Shown here: piece after piece, positions 19,623 to 28,996 of the stretch | How positions within the stretch are numbered: the stretch's first letter is position 1 | How the letters are laid out: each line of letters begins with the position of its first letter | Made by a program: the position numbers and the translations under genes | Assembly: GCA_009841145.1 (NCBI GenBank) | Contig: VXMJ01000006.1 | Coordinates: 44,715-108,714, forward strand | Source of the DNA: Caldilineaceae bacterium SB0661_bin_34 | GTDB lineage: Bacteria; Chloroflexota; Anaerolineae; Caldilineales; Caldilineaceae | Reading direction: 5' to 3' | Length of the DNA stretch: 64,000 nt | The notes under the pieces: generated by a model | What the model was told of the DNA's origin: nothing | Databases searched by the model: none | The model's input: only the letters and a program-made list of their open reading frames with translations

Positions 19623-19878
19623 GGTAAACGGTGGGATTCAGCCCGGGGCGCGTGGAAACCCGGATGTTCAAGCTCCGCCTGACAATCCTGGGAAGCAGTG
19701 AGGGCAGGGGCTGGCCAACAAGTGGACAAACCGGCCCGTGACCTGTATGTACAAGGTCGGGTCGGTGGATTGAGGATAGCTAGGAGGTGTTGGCCAGTGG
19801 ACGGGACGGGAGGCGGGTGGCGGATGCACTGCACTCTAATGTTATCACCGCATTTGCCTGCATTGGGTGCCGGTTTGT

Positions 19879-22404
19879 TCAGGGGTTGAAGGCATGCTCG
19901 AACAGGGCGTGGGCAGTCAGGATATACATGGTGTCCCTGTGCACGAATACGTCCAGGAGACCGTCGAAGGCTTCCTCCATGCCGTTGGGGGGAACAAGCT
20001 GGTGCCGAAACGCACCCGTGTTGGGATCCAGTACCAGGATGCTGCCGCGTCCGGAATCCACGAGCAGCATGTAGTTGTTCTGGTCCGTGTCGGCCTCAAG
20101 ATCGACAAATCGGCTGTTGAAGCCCACGGCCCCATGCACCGCAAACGGCAACTGAATGTTGGCTGGGTTGCCGGAATCCTGCCGGCCCAGCGATACCACG
20201 GAGTTGTTGTCGAACAACAACCAGATGTTGTCGCCCACGTGCATGCCGACTGCGCTGCTCAGATCGATTGGTTCCGGCAGCCAGGGCTCTTCTTGCACGA
20301 CGGCCTGGTTGAGGTTGTAGCGCCAAATCTGCCCGTGGCCGCCGTCGGCCACGTAGAGCCGGTTGGAGTAGAAGTCAATTTGGACCGGATTGATCCATGC
20401 ATTCCTGCTGCCGAGGGTCACGTGGGAGATGAGGTCCGTGTCGTTGTACTGGAACAGATGACGGTCGTCGTCGATGAGATACAGACTGGGCTTGTCGCTG
20501 TGCGCGGTCTTGGTCGGTTGGAATGCCATGTCCACGATCCGGCCGACCGTAACGCCGTCGATGACAGTGTCTTGGCTCAGTATCTCCTGGGGAGATCCCC
20601 CCTCCTTCCGGCGCAGGGAATCCAGCCGGTATTTGGTAACCGTTCGACGATCGCTGGCAAGGACATACAGATCCTGGAAGTTGACCGCCATGAGTGCCGG
20701 AGGGTGATCGCGTCCAAACGTCAACAGGGGCTCGGTCAGTCCTAGCAGCGGAATGCGTTGGAAGGCATCGTCCCAAAGTTCCAGAATCTTCAACTGGAGG
20801 GCGTTCAGGCCAGGTGACGGCCCCTGCGTCTCCTGAATGCTTTGGGCCAGTTCGCGGGCCTGCTGCAGTTGCTGCTGGGCCGCTTCGTATTGCTCGCGTC
20901 CCAGCAGCGCATCCGCCTTCTCCACCTGCTGTTGGATCAGGGCCAGAGCCACCGGATCGTCCTGGCTGCCCACCGGTTCGTTGATGCGATACGCGAAGTA
21001 TGTGGCGGCCGGCACCGTTATCAGCAGGCACAGGAGCAACATGGCCGACCACGACTTCGGTATTCTCCGCCTGGACTGTCGTTCCTGAAGCGCGTGGTGG
21101 ATCTCCTGGAAGTTGGGAAGGGCAACCGACTTCCCGGGATTCGGTGCGGCTGCTGGTGCGGAGTGGGGCGAAACGACCGCTTCGCGCGGGCTCTCTGTGG
21201 ATGGCTCCACAATGGCGGCGGGTTCTGTCCCGGCCTGTGGCTCGGCGTTCGGGTCGGGAAATGCTTCGCCGAACCACACCTTGAGTCTTTGGCCCGCCGA
21301 TCGCAGGAACCGTCTGCCTCCGCGAAACCAGCCGCTTCCCGCATTCAGTCCGTGGCCGCGCGTGTCCAGTGCGGACTGCAGGACGGTCGCGGGTGCCGGT
21401 CTCCGTTCCCTATTCCCTCCGGGATTGGTGTCCGCCTCCGCGCCCGGACTTCGGAGTACTGCCGGGGTCTCCAATTCGGCCGAGGCCAGGATGACTTTCG
21501 GTTCGGACATCTCAAAATCCATTGCCTCCGGGACTGCTGCAGCCTCGGGAACGGATTCCTTCATCCTGCCTGCCGGCAGTGCGTCCGGTCGGGCTTGTAC
21601 CCGTGTCGCATCCGGATGCGCTGGAGGTACAAACCGGGTGTTGTTGGCCTGGTCGGCCTGGCGATTGGAGACCGGGGTCGGGATTGCGATCAGAAGCCCG
21701 GGGGCCCCCTGACGGCGGGCCTGGTCGGCAAACCAGTCCGATCGTTCCGGCCGCGTTCCGTCTGCCAAGTCGGTTACCGCGGTGGCCAGTGTCTGCTTGG
21801 CAGCCTCCGCAGTGGCTTGCAAGTCATTTGTGGCCAGCCAGTCGGATGTGGCCAAAAAGCATCCCTGGCCCGGGGCAAGTCGGCCTTGGTAGGTTCCGGG
21901 CAGGAGCCGGTTCGGCCCGCCGGCGAGACCGCGGGCGGGCACTGAACCGGTGGGGAACACGTCTGCGGATGCCTGCCCCGTCACCACGTGACAGGTTCCG
22001 TCAGTCCAGGCGACTTTCAATTCGCGGCCCCGCACCTCTGCCACCGAGGCCGTGCCCACCAATTGGATGTTGGGGTAGTCGCGGCGGATGTATCCCAGGT
22101 ACACGTGGAGTGCAACCAGGGAATCGGTCAAGGCGCTGATGCCCTTGGCGGAGGACAGGAGGTAGCTGCGACAGACCCTGAGGCTGAATGCGGTGATCAG
22201 GTCCCCTACCTGAGCGCGGGGCAGGTGTTCCTTGAGGACCGGAAACCCAAGAACCACGCAAAACGTGGCTCCGCCGCGCCTTCGATTCTCACTGGCAGGG
22301 ACTACCCGGGTGCACGACCCGGATGAAAATTCTTGTGCAGAGGGGTGGGAGGCGAAAAGGACGGATGGTTCGTCTTGTTCATCAGGTGCGGTGTGGGATG
22401 GCAT
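19879..22404 (-). CDS. Large single-pass membrane protein with possible PP2C-like N terminus and propeller-like C terminus
   Basis: 841-aa protein. The ATG at 22404 was chosen because the open frame further upstream runs into the S1-protein gene. Residues about 30-320 loosely resemble a PP2C phosphatase fold (CVVLGFP, QLVGTASVAEVRG, WTDGTCHVV), but the Asp metal ligands of active PP2C enzymes are not seen. A variable Pro/Ala-rich region follows, then one transmembrane helix (about 452-473), a helical repeat or coiled coil rich in Gln and Ala (about 480-525), and an extracytoplasmic region with repeated YVLASDRR / LYLIDDDRHLF / LYVADGGHGQIWRY strands suggesting a beta-propeller. It may be a phospho-signalling or sensor protein; function unknown. 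Confidence 0.7.
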   Translation of the reverse strand: MPSHTAPDEQDEPSVLFASHPSAQEFSSGSCTRVVPASENRRRGGATFCVVLGFPVLKEHLPRAQVGDLITAFSLRVCRSYLLSSAKGISALTDSLVALHVYLGYIRRDYPNIQLVGTASVAEVRGRELKVAWTDGTCHVVTGQASADVFPTGSVPARGLAGGPNRLLPGTYQGRLAPGQGCFLATSDWLATNDLQATAEAAKQTLATAVTDLADGTRPERSDWFADQARRQGAPGLLIAIPTPVSNRQADQANNTRFVPPAHPDATRVQARPDALPAGRMKESVPEAAAVPEAMDFEMSEPKVILASAELETPAVLRSPGAEADTNPGGNRERRPAPATVLQSALDTRGHGLNAGSGWFRGGRRFLRSAGQRLKVWFGEAFPDPNAEPQAGTEPAAIVEPSTESPREAVVSPHSAPAAAPNPGKSVALPNFQEIHHALQERQSRRRIPKSWSAMLLLCLLITVPAATYFAYRINEPVGSQDDPVALALIQQQVEKADALLGREQYEAAQQQLQQARELAQSIQETQGPSPGLNALQLKILELWDDAFQRIPLLGLTEPLLTFGRDHPPALMAVNFQDLYVLASDRRTVTKYRLDSLRRKEGGSPQEILSQDTVIDGVTVGRIVDMAFQPTKTAHSDKPSLYLIDDDRHLFQYNDTDLISHVTLGSRNAWINPVQIDFYSNRLYVADGGHGQIWRYNLNQAVVQEEPWLPEPIDLSSAVGMHVGDNIWLLFDNNSVVSLGRQDSGNPANIQLPFAVHGAVGFNSRFVDLEADTDQNNYMLLVDSGRGSILVLDPNTGAFRHQLVPPNGMEEAFDGLLDVFVHRDTMYILTAHALFEHAFNP

Positions 22405-22517
22405 TGTTGTGTCAACTGACCAGAACAAGGGGTGGAATGGGGGGCACGCCACCCAGCGTGCTTGACTGAAGTGGATGCCTACATGACGTTCACGGCCGGT
22501 GGTAGCTGGTGTGTAAG

Positions 22518-23657
22518 TCAGTCGCCCGACTGTAGCGTGCGTGTGATGATGTCCAGTTGCTCGGTATCGGACAACTGGTCTTTCCGCTTGCGCCCCTTGC
22601 GCCCCTTCCGTGACCCCTGTCCCTGTTGTGCCTTCATGAATGCCAGTTCCATTGCATTCATCGGCGGGGCGTCGTTGGTGCCGAAGGGATCCTCGATCTC
22701 CTCGTCGTCCGGCGCATCCAGAAGTCGGCGGCGGCTTACATCCAGTCTCCTGCGCCGGGAACTGACCATGAGGATCATGACTTCGACTTCCTGGCCGACC
22801 TCCAGCTCGTCGTCGGCGTTCACGACATGGTGATGATCGATTTCGTCCAGGGACATGAAGGCATCGACACCGACGCCGACGTCCAACAGGGCGCCCCGGT
22901 CGTTGAAGCCCTTGACCGTACCGTTGATTCGGGCTCCTCGGCGCAAATCGGAGATAAGCTTGACATCGGGTGACAGCTTGCTGACGGCAATCTGCCACTT
23001 GCTGCCCTTTTCCTTGGGCATACTGATTTCGGTGACCCAGACATCGAACTCATCGCCTACTTTGACGACGGCATGGATGTCCTGCACTCGTTCCTGGGAC
23101 AGGCGGCTCACCGGCAGGAAGCCATCCTTGTCGGAACCGATGTCGCAAAAGGCTGCGGCATCAATGACGGCCTTGACCACGGCGTGACGCTGTTCGCCGA
23201 CCTTCAGGTTTTTGATGGACTTGTAGTCCGGCCGAATCAGCGTCAGGTCAATCTTGTTGGTTTCCCGGTTCAGCTTATGGATCCAGACATGGATCCGGTC
23301 ACCGCGCTTGAGGTGCCTCGAAGGTTGAAAGGCCTCAAGTTTCTCTTTGTTGTAACGGAGATACGGCAGGAACTGGCTCTTGTGGAGAAACCCTTCCTTG
23401 CCCGTTCCGATATCGACCCAGGCGCCCTGGCGGTCCGTAACGCGGGTAACGGTCCCGTCGCGTCGGTCTCCGACGGCCAACGTAATGATCTTTTTCTTTT
23501 GCTTGGGCTGTTTGACCGGCTCGGGACCGGCTTGTTGCGCTGTGGAATCCGCAGCCTGCGGGTCGGGCTGGGGCGCAGCAGTGGCGAGGTCCTGTGCGCC
23601 CTGGATGCCGTCGGAGACGGTGACCTGCCCTGAGGAGGGCGCGGGAGTGTTGTCCAT
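22518..23657 (-). CDS. Triple S1-domain RNA-binding protein
   Basis: 379-aa cytosolic protein. A Pro/Ala/Gln-rich N-terminal tail (about 1-60) leads to three consecutive S1 (OB-fold) modules at about 66-150, 153-235 and 240-320, each starting with a G-D/E-x-R/x-GTV or similar turn (GDRRDGTVTRV, GEQRHAVVKAV, GARINGTVKGF). The C-terminal tail is basic (KGRKGRKRK). Length and order are unlike ribosomal protein S1 of proteobacteria but common in S1-like proteins of other phyla; likely binds mRNA or ribosomes. The ATG at 23657 is preferred because the upstream TTG lies inside the -10 element. Confidence 0.88.
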   Translation of the reverse strand: MDNTPAPSSGQVTVSDGIQGAQDLATAAPQPDPQAADSTAQQAGPEPVKQPKQKKKIITLAVGDRRDGTVTRVTDRQGAWVDIGTGKEGFLHKSQFLPYLRYNKEKLEAFQPSRHLKRGDRIHVWIHKLNRETNKIDLTLIRPDYKSIKNLKVGEQRHAVVKAVIDAAAFCDIGSDKDGFLPVSRLSQERVQDIHAVVKVGDEFDVWVTEISMPKEKGSKWQIAVSKLSPDVKLISDLRRGARINGTVKGFNDRGALLDVGVGVDAFMSLDEIDHHHVVNADDELEVGQEVEVMILMVSSRRRRLDVSRRRLLDAPDDEEIEDPFGTNDAPPMNAMELAFMKAQQGQGSRKGRKGRKRKDQLSDTEQLDIITRTLQSGD

Positions 23658-23716
23658 TGTTGGTACGGGTGGTGGTGTGACTGCCGAAGGCGCGGAGGAT
23701 AGGATGGCGGGACACA

Positions 23717-23746
23717 ATTATAGGCCGCAGCCGATTCATTCCCCAA
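23717..23746 (-). promoter_or_regulatory. Promoter for the S1-protein gene
   Basis: On the minus strand TTGGGG (23746-23741) and TATAAT (23722-23717) are separated by 18 bases, placing transcription start near 23710 and a leader of about 53 bases. Confidence 0.55.
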
Positions 23747-23959
23747 ACGGGAGGGTCTGGGCGGCTTTGGTTTCTCGTTGATGCGGATGCCTGCCCCAGA
23801 CAGATGGATGGGCTCCCGGCATCCCATCGGGCCCGGCCCCGACGGTTGTTCGGCGCAGACTTTCTGTTGTTACCTGCAGCCCCGAGCCAAAATCAACGAA
23901 AGTGAAATAGTGTGAAATAGTGTCGTTCTGGGCCGGATGGGGCGGAGCCAAGGCTTCCC

Positions 23960-24083
23960 CTGGGCAATCGCAAGATTATGCGAGGCTCAGGACTGTCTCC
24001 ATGTGGGCGACGTTGCGGCCGACTTGGCGACTCCGGATGGCAACACTGGTTTTGACGGTGCATGCAATCTTGCGATTGCCCTG
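23960..24083. mobile_element. Candidate 124-bp MITE
   Basis: A perfect 16-bp inverted repeat, GGGCAATCGCAAGATT (23962-23977) and AATCTTGCGATTGCCC (24066-24081), is flanked by a direct repeat AAGGCTTCCC (23950-23959 and 24084-24093; matching CT extends it to 12 bases). The structure fits a small non-coding transposable element with a 10-12-bp target duplication. It contains no reading frame. No second copy is in the window. Confidence 0.5.
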
Positions 24084-24145
24084 AAGGCTTCCCCTCCCGC
24101 TCCTGTTGGTCATGCATCCATGTGTGATAATCCAATACCGGGAGG

Positions 24146-24949
24146 ATGAACCTGACTCGACTGGTTTCAACTGTGGCTGATTCACCTGAACCCTCGGCAA
24201 TGTCCCTGGCCGGACGGAGGGTGCTGGTGACGGGTGGTGCACACCGCATCGGGCGCCGCATCTGTCTGGATTTGGCTCACGCCGGTGCCAGTGTGACCTT
24301 TTCCTGGTTGAGTGCCGAACGTCAAGCCCGGACAACCCTGGCCGAGCTGCAGGCCATCGATGCGGGAGCCTCCGCAGTGCGGTGCGATGTGACCCGGCTT
24401 CGGGATGTGCGCAGTCTTCGGGACCATCTGCACCATCGGGGGGACGGCCTGGACATCTGCATCAACTCCGCCAGTCCCTGGGAGTTCGATGCGTTTCCGT
24501 TGGCGGACTATGCATCCTGGCATCGCGTGACCCGTGCGTCCATCGACGGGTGCGTTTACGTCTGCAACGAACTGCTATCCCTGTTGCTGAAGTCGTCCTC
24601 GCCCTGCATCATCAATGTTCTGGACACCATCGTGCGTCAACCCAGAACCGGATTGACGGCCCACGCTGTGGGCAAGGCTGGCCTGGAGGCCCTCACCCGG
24701 CAGCTGGCGCTCGAACTCGCGCCCAGGGTCAGGGTCAACGGCCTTGTGCCGGGGCCGATGCTGCCCCAGCCCGATCTGTCTCCGAAGGCCCGCCGACGCG
24801 TGGCGGACGCGACGCTTCTGGGCCGATGGGGAACACCCGAGGACGTCGTGCGCGGCGTGCGCTTCCTGATTGATTCGGACTTCGTCACCGGATCACTGCT
24901 GTTCATCGATGGCGGGGAGAGTATTGCCATGCACCGCAGGCCGCGTTGA
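24146..24949 (+). CDS. Pteridine-reductase-like SDR lacking the catalytic Tyr
   Basis: 267-aa short-chain dehydrogenase of the FolM/pteridine reductase branch, as shown by VTGGAHRIG, with Arg where most SDRs have Gly. The catalytic region reads NVLDTIV...HAVGK: Ser is Asp, as in pteridine reductases, but the Tyr of YxxxK is His. The rest (NSASPWEF, VNGLVPGPM, GSLLFIDGG) is standard. It may keep reductase function with an altered mechanism, or be a non-catalytic relative. GGGAGG directly abuts the ATG at 24146, so an ATG at 24200 giving 249 aa is also possible. The stop overlaps the dGTPase start (TGATG). Confidence 0.82.
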   Translation: MNLTRLVSTVADSPEPSAMSLAGRRVLVTGGAHRIGRRICLDLAHAGASVTFSWLSAERQARTTLAELQAIDAGASAVRCDVTRLRDVRSLRDHLHHRGDGLDICINSASPWEFDAFPLADYASWHRVTRASIDGCVYVCNELLSLLLKSSSPCIINVLDTIVRQPRTGLTAHAVGKAGLEALTRQLALELAPRVRVNGLVPGPMLPQPDLSPKARRRVADATLLGRWGTPEDVVRGVRFLIDSDFVTGSLLFIDGGESIAMHRRPR

Positions 24950-26160
24950 TGCCGACTCAGGGAGGGACTGCCGTTGTCCGACCGGCCCTGGTGGATCGGG
25001 AGTGCTTGGAACAGCGGGAGCTCGCGACACTGGCGCCGTACGCCGTGTGCAGCCTGCACAGCCGTGGTCGCGTCCAACCGGAGGCAGTCGACGAGTGGCG
25101 CACGTGCTTTCAGCGGGACCGGGACAGGGTTGTTCACTCGCGTGCCTTTCGTCGTCTGGCCCACAAGACCCAGGTGCAGCCGTTGCCTGGCAGCGACCAT
25201 ATCCGGACGCGGCTCACGCACAGTCTGGAGGTGGCGCAGATAGGCCGTTCCGTTGCGCGTCGGCTGAACGTCAACGAGGATCTGGTAGAGGCCATATGCC
25301 TGGCCCACGATTTGGGACACCCCCCATTCGGACACGAAGGGGAACAGACCCTGAACGAGCTGTTGTCCGACGTCGGTGGCTTCGACCACAACCTTTTTAC
25401 GTTTGAACTGCTGGACGTGCGGGAACGGCGCCGACCGCACAGGCCCGGTCTCAACCTCACGTACGAGGTGAGGGAAGGCGTTCTCAAGCACGGCTCCACG
25501 CCGTCGGCCCGCCAGATCGAACGCGTCTCAGAGGAAGGGCTGCGTCCTTGGGAAGCTGCGTCGCTGGAGGCCCAAATCAGCAACCTGGCCGACGAGATTG
25601 CCTATAACTCAAGCGATTTGGACGACCTGATGCGCTCTGGTGAAGGGAATGGCCAAAGCTTGGCCGGGGCCGTCCGGGAATTGGAGGTGTACCGGCGCAT
25701 GCGGGCACATGTTGCAAGCCGCGAACTGGAGGAGGCCGACCTGGACTCTTCGACCTCGCGCAAGGTGCTGATTACCGCAATGGTGGGCCAGGCCATCGGC
25801 GACTGCGTGGAGGCCACTGTCAGAAACCTGCAGCGCTGCCACATTCGCAGTCTCGCCGACGTGCGGCGGTGCGGTGATCGGCCCCTAGTGCGTCTGAATT
25901 CCGAGTTGGAAGCCATGTACGACGAGTTGCGGCGGTTCCTCATGGTCAACTTCTACCGGACCTGCAAGGTGCGGGGCCCTGCCATGGCGGGCGTGGATGC
26001 CATTCGCCGCGTGTTTGCGGCTCTGGTGTCGGAGCCGTTGCAGTTGCCGCCGGCCTGGCGGGGCGAATTGGACTGCCGGGATCGGCGAGCCGTGGTCGGC
26101 GCCTATATCGCGACTATGACGGACCGCTTTCTGCTGGACTTGGACGCCCGGCTCCGTTGA
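24949..26160 (+). CDS. dgt: dGTPase-like HD-domain triphosphohydrolase
   Basis: 403-aa deoxyguanosinetriphosphate triphosphohydrolase-like protein. Metal-binding H...HD...D residues are visible: RLTHSLEVAQ (about 90), AHDLGHPPFGH (about 119) and LADEIAYN (about 214). Members hydrolyse dNTPs to deoxynucleosides and tripolyphosphate, shaping dNTP pools. The ATG at 24949 shares one base with the SDR stop, showing coupling with the preceding pteridine-reductase-like gene. Length is typical of the shorter, dNTP-general branch. Confidence 0.92.
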   Translation: MPTQGGTAVVRPALVDRECLEQRELATLAPYAVCSLHSRGRVQPEAVDEWRTCFQRDRDRVVHSRAFRRLAHKTQVQPLPGSDHIRTRLTHSLEVAQIGRSVARRLNVNEDLVEAICLAHDLGHPPFGHEGEQTLNELLSDVGGFDHNLFTFELLDVRERRRPHRPGLNLTYEVREGVLKHGSTPSARQIERVSEEGLRPWEAASLEAQISNLADEIAYNSSDLDDLMRSGEGNGQSLAGAVRELEVYRRMRAHVASRELEEADLDSSTSRKVLITAMVGQAIGDCVEATVRNLQRCHIRSLADVRRCGDRPLVRLNSELEAMYDELRRFLMVNFYRTCKVRGPAMAGVDAIRRVFAALVSEPLQLPPAWRGELDCRDRRAVVGAYIATMTDRFLLDLDARLR

Positions 26161-26192
26161 GGGGCGGACCAATCCGTTTTGCCCCTCCGGCT

Positions 26193-26990
26193 TCAGCGTC
26201 GGGGACGCGGTTCCCGGTACTCCTGATATTCGGGGTCCTCCAACTCCGCGGCCTCGTCCTCCGAAGCTGAATCCTCGGTCCCAAACCGGGTTAGGCCTAC
26301 ATCGCGCAACCGGGTGCGGGCCTGTTCCAGGAAGACGGTGAACTTCCCGAATGGGGTCCGGAGACCACCTCCTGCACCCAGATCGACATCCGAGTGCATG
26401 CTGGCCACCGCCTCGCCTTCCGTTCCCGCAGCCGCCTCCTGGGCAATCAAGCGCCAAGCCACAAATAACAGGCCCGCGACCAGGACCAAACTGCTCAACA
26501 GCGAGAACAACTGAATGAACCGATTGTCCCTGACCAGTTCCGGAGGCGGACTTCCTTCCGATACGGGCAAGGCACTCCCATCCGGCGTCTGGGGACCGTC
26601 GATGAGCATGCCCTGCAGGGCCAGGAGATTGGCTTCGATCAATTCCTGTTCGCCCTCGTCCAGGATTAGGCCGGAATTGCCGTCGGCGCGCAGGAGACCC
26701 AGCGCCTCGTTGACCGCCAGTCTTGGATCCGATGCAATGTAGCCAAGAATTTTGGCCGCGCCGGGGGACAGCGAGTCCGAACCGCTGATCTGCTGGTCCT
26801 CGGCCAGGCTGTTGACGATCAGAATTTTGTAGGCGCCGAGCAGATCGACCGGCAGCGCTCCTTGCCACTGAACGGGCCACGCGTACCACGCCAGGGCAAT
26901 GCCGGCGGCTAGGCTGAAGGCGATGACGACCACATACTTGATGAGGGGCCGTACGAAACCCCTCACCCGCGAATCGGAAACATGAATCAT
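26193..26990 (-). CDS. Two-helix membrane protein of unknown function
   Basis: 265-aa protein, family not recognised. Two transmembrane helices (about 15-36 and 160-182) enclose a roughly 120-residue domain, probably outside the membrane, rich in Leu, Ala and acidic residues; a cytoplasmic tail of about 80 residues ends in a run of acidic then basic residues (EPRPRR). The ATG overlaps the manC stop by four bases (ATGA), so it is co-translated with the GDP-mannose gene. A link to surface polysaccharide is only suggested by that. Confidence 0.75.
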   Translation of the reverse strand: MIHVSDSRVRGFVRPLIKYVVVIAFSLAAGIALAWYAWPVQWQGALPVDLLGAYKILIVNSLAEDQQISGSDSLSPGAAKILGYIASDPRLAVNEALGLLRADGNSGLILDEGEQELIEANLLALQGMLIDGPQTPDGSALPVSEGSPPPELVRDNRFIQLFSLLSSLVLVAGLLFVAWRLIAQEAAAGTEGEAVASMHSDVDLGAGGGLRTPFGKFTVFLEQARTRLRDVGLTRFGTEDSASEDEAAELEDPEYQEYREPRPRR

Positions 26991-28030
26991 GTCATTCCAC
27001 CGAGGCCTGATTCTTCGATTGCTGCAATGATGGACTTGACGGACTGCATGTGGTTCTTGCGTCCCACCAGCAGGGCGTCGGGAGTGTCCACAACGACCAA
27101 GTCCTGAACGCCGACCATGGCGACCAGGCGTCCGTTGGCGAAGACGATGTTGTGTCGGCTGTCGACGGTGACAACCTTGTCGCCGACCACGACATTGGCA
27201 TCTCCGTCCTTCTCCAGGATGCGCTCGAGTGCATCCCAGCTGCCCAGGTCGGTCCAGCCTGTCTCAAGATGGACCACCTTGCAGTCGGCGGTCTGTTCAA
27301 CAACCACCTGATCGATGCTGCATGGATCCAATGCCTTCCAGGTTTCGCCGTTCGGACCCGGATTGTGGGCTACCTCCAGCAGGTGCGGAGCGCATTGAGC
27401 CAGACGGTGGCGCAGGCTGTCGACGCGGCTGACGAGGATGCCACAATTCCAGAGGCAGTCTCCACGCTCGAGCAGACGCGCGGCGGCCGCGGCGTCCGGT
27501 TTTTCGCGGAAGCTGCGCACGCGCGCGACGGGCGGGGTGCTGGTTGGGGCCAGTGGGGAGCCGAGCCTGATGTACCCGTATCCCGTGTGCGGATGGTCGG
27601 GCACAGCACCAAGCAGCACTAGGGAGCCGTCGGCCGCGAGTTCGGCCGCGCGGGTCAGGGCTTGGCAGAAAACGACTTCGTCCTGGATCCAGTGGTCCGA
27701 TGGCAGCCAAATCGCAATCTCGCCGTCCAGGTCCGCCGGCAGATGGGCCAACACCCAGGCGAAGGCAGGGGCCGTATTGCGGCCTTCCGGCTCGATCAGG
27801 ATCCGCGCCCGGTCAAGGTGTGGAAGTTGTTGGGGAACCAAATGGGAAGTGCTGCGGCCGGTTACCACCCATGTGCGCTCCGATGGCAGCAGGGGAGAGA
27901 TCCGGCGGCAGGTCGCTTGCAGTAGCGATTCCCCCTGCGCGAGCAGATCGTCAAACTGCTTGGGTGTCTGCTGCCGACTGCGAGGCCACAGGCGATTCCC
28001 GCTGCCGCCAGCTAGGACTACGCCTATCAT
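26987..28030 (-). CDS. manC: Mannose-1-phosphate guanylyltransferase
   Basis: 347-aa nucleotidyltransferase making GDP-mannose from GTP and mannose 1-phosphate. The N-terminal signature VVLAGGSGNRLWP and FREKP (about residue 175) are present. It corresponds to the catalytic domain only; the isomerase domain found in bifunctional ManC/AlgA enzymes is missing. It follows rimM after 84 bases with a possible -10 (TAAGAT) in the gap, and overlaps the next membrane-protein gene. Confidence 0.92.
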   Translation of the reverse strand: MIGVVLAGGSGNRLWPRSRQQTPKQFDDLLAQGESLLQATCRRISPLLPSERTWVVTGRSTSHLVPQQLPHLDRARILIEPEGRNTAPAFAWVLAHLPADLDGEIAIWLPSDHWIQDEVVFCQALTRAAELAADGSLVLLGAVPDHPHTGYGYIRLGSPLAPTSTPPVARVRSFREKPDAAAAARLLERGDCLWNCGILVSRVDSLRHRLAQCAPHLLEVAHNPGPNGETWKALDPCSIDQVVVEQTADCKVVHLETGWTDLGSWDALERILEKDGDANVVVGDKVVTVDSRHNIVFANGRLVAMVGVQDLVVVDTPDALLVGRKNHMQSVKSIIAAIEESGLGGMT

Positions 28031-28114
28031 CGATGATTGCTTCCATGGCGTGGCAGGGAATCCAACCGGCTACTGCGCGGTCGGACCCTTTTCTGTTCTG
28101 CTCGATATCTTATC

Positions 28115-28648
28115 CTACTTTGGCAGCAGACCCGGCAGCAGATGCACGATCACGGATCGGCCGGGGATGTCCACCTCGGTCACCACTTCGCGGATGGCAG
28201 GCAGCAGAATTGGTTGGCTGAGTCCCAGATCCGGATCCGGACGCACCTCCCAGACATCGTTGGCTCCGGTCGCGGCCACGTCGGTCACCACACCCAGATG
28301 CAGGCCTGTATCAGTGGTCACGGATGAACCGACGATGTCGTGAATCCACCAGGTTCCCGGCTCCGGCTCCGGCACATCCGCTTCCGGCACGGACAGCCAG
28401 GCACCGCGCAGGGATTCGGCGGCCGTTCTGTCCCGAACCTCGACGAACTGCACAAGCAGCGCCTGCTTGTGGCGTCGCGTGGACAGGACCGTCAGCGGAC
28501 TCCGCCCGAGGTTGCTGTGCAGAATCTGCCTTGGGGCGAATCGCCTGTGGTTATCGGTGATGACGCGTATGCCCACCTCGCCCTTGATGCCATGGGGCTT
28601 TTCGACGCGTCCGACGACAAAGTGGTCGTCGGGACAGGGGGGAGCCAT
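28115..28648 (-). CDS. rimM: Ribosome maturation factor RimM
   Basis: 177-aa 30S assembly factor that binds ribosomal protein S19 during maturation of the 16S 3' domain. N-terminal VGRVEKPHGIKGEV is the family signature, and the PRC-barrel half starts near WWIHDIVGSSV. It lies 24 bases downstream of khpA in the conserved ffh-rpsP-khpA-rimM order. trmD and rplS, which usually follow, are not found next to it. Confidence 0.95.
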   Translation of the reverse strand: MAPPCPDDHFVVGRVEKPHGIKGEVGIRVITDNHRRFAPRQILHSNLGRSPLTVLSTRRHKQALLVQFVEVRDRTAAESLRGAWLSVPEADVPEPEPGTWWIHDIVGSSVTTDTGLHLGVVTDVAATGANDVWEVRPDPDLGLSQPILLPAIREVVTEVDIPGRSVIVHLLPGLLPK

Positions 28649-28672
28649 CGGCGGCTACCGGAATGGAGCGCT

Positions 28673-28996
28673 TCAGGCCTGGCCGTCCTGCCCGCGTTCC
28701 GTCGGGGTCAGGCCATCGCCGATCTCCTGCCAGGAGTCCACGTGCAGGGCGACATGCGCGTGCGGATTGGTCGACGACGCCTTGACCAGGGCCCGAAGGG
28801 CACGAATGTTGTCCCCGTTGCGCCCAATGATGAACTTCATGTCTTCCTGGTGCACCAGCAGGTTGAATTCCAGGTCCTGGTCGTACTGGTGCGCTTCCAC
28901 CTCGACATCGTCCGGATGCTGTGCCAGGGTCGAGGCGACCCAGGTTACGAGCTGGCCGATGCGGTCGATGGTGCTGTCCACGTCATGCTTCGACAT
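28673..28996 (-). CDS. khpA: KH-domain RNA-binding protein KhpA (YlqC family)
   Basis: 107-aa protein with a single KH domain; the RNA-binding GxxG loop is FIIGRNGDNIRALR (about residues 55-68). Known members are about 76-80 aa, so this one has an N-terminal extension or starts later. The ATG at 28996 overlaps the rpsP end by 14 bases; a GTG at 28981 is an alternative. KhpA binds RNA, often with KhpB, and affects cell division in Firmicutes. Position between rpsP and rimM supports the assignment. Confidence 0.92.
   Translation of the reverse strand: MSKHDVDSTIDRIGQLVTWVASTLAQHPDDVEVEAHQYDQDLEFNLLVHQEDMKFIIGRNGDNIRALRALVKASSTNPHAHVALHVDSWQEIGDGLTPTERGQDGQA

Noticed and set aside
19879..22998. 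1039-aa version of the membrane protein
   Set aside because: The extra N-terminal part overlaps the S1-domain gene, which is clearly coding.
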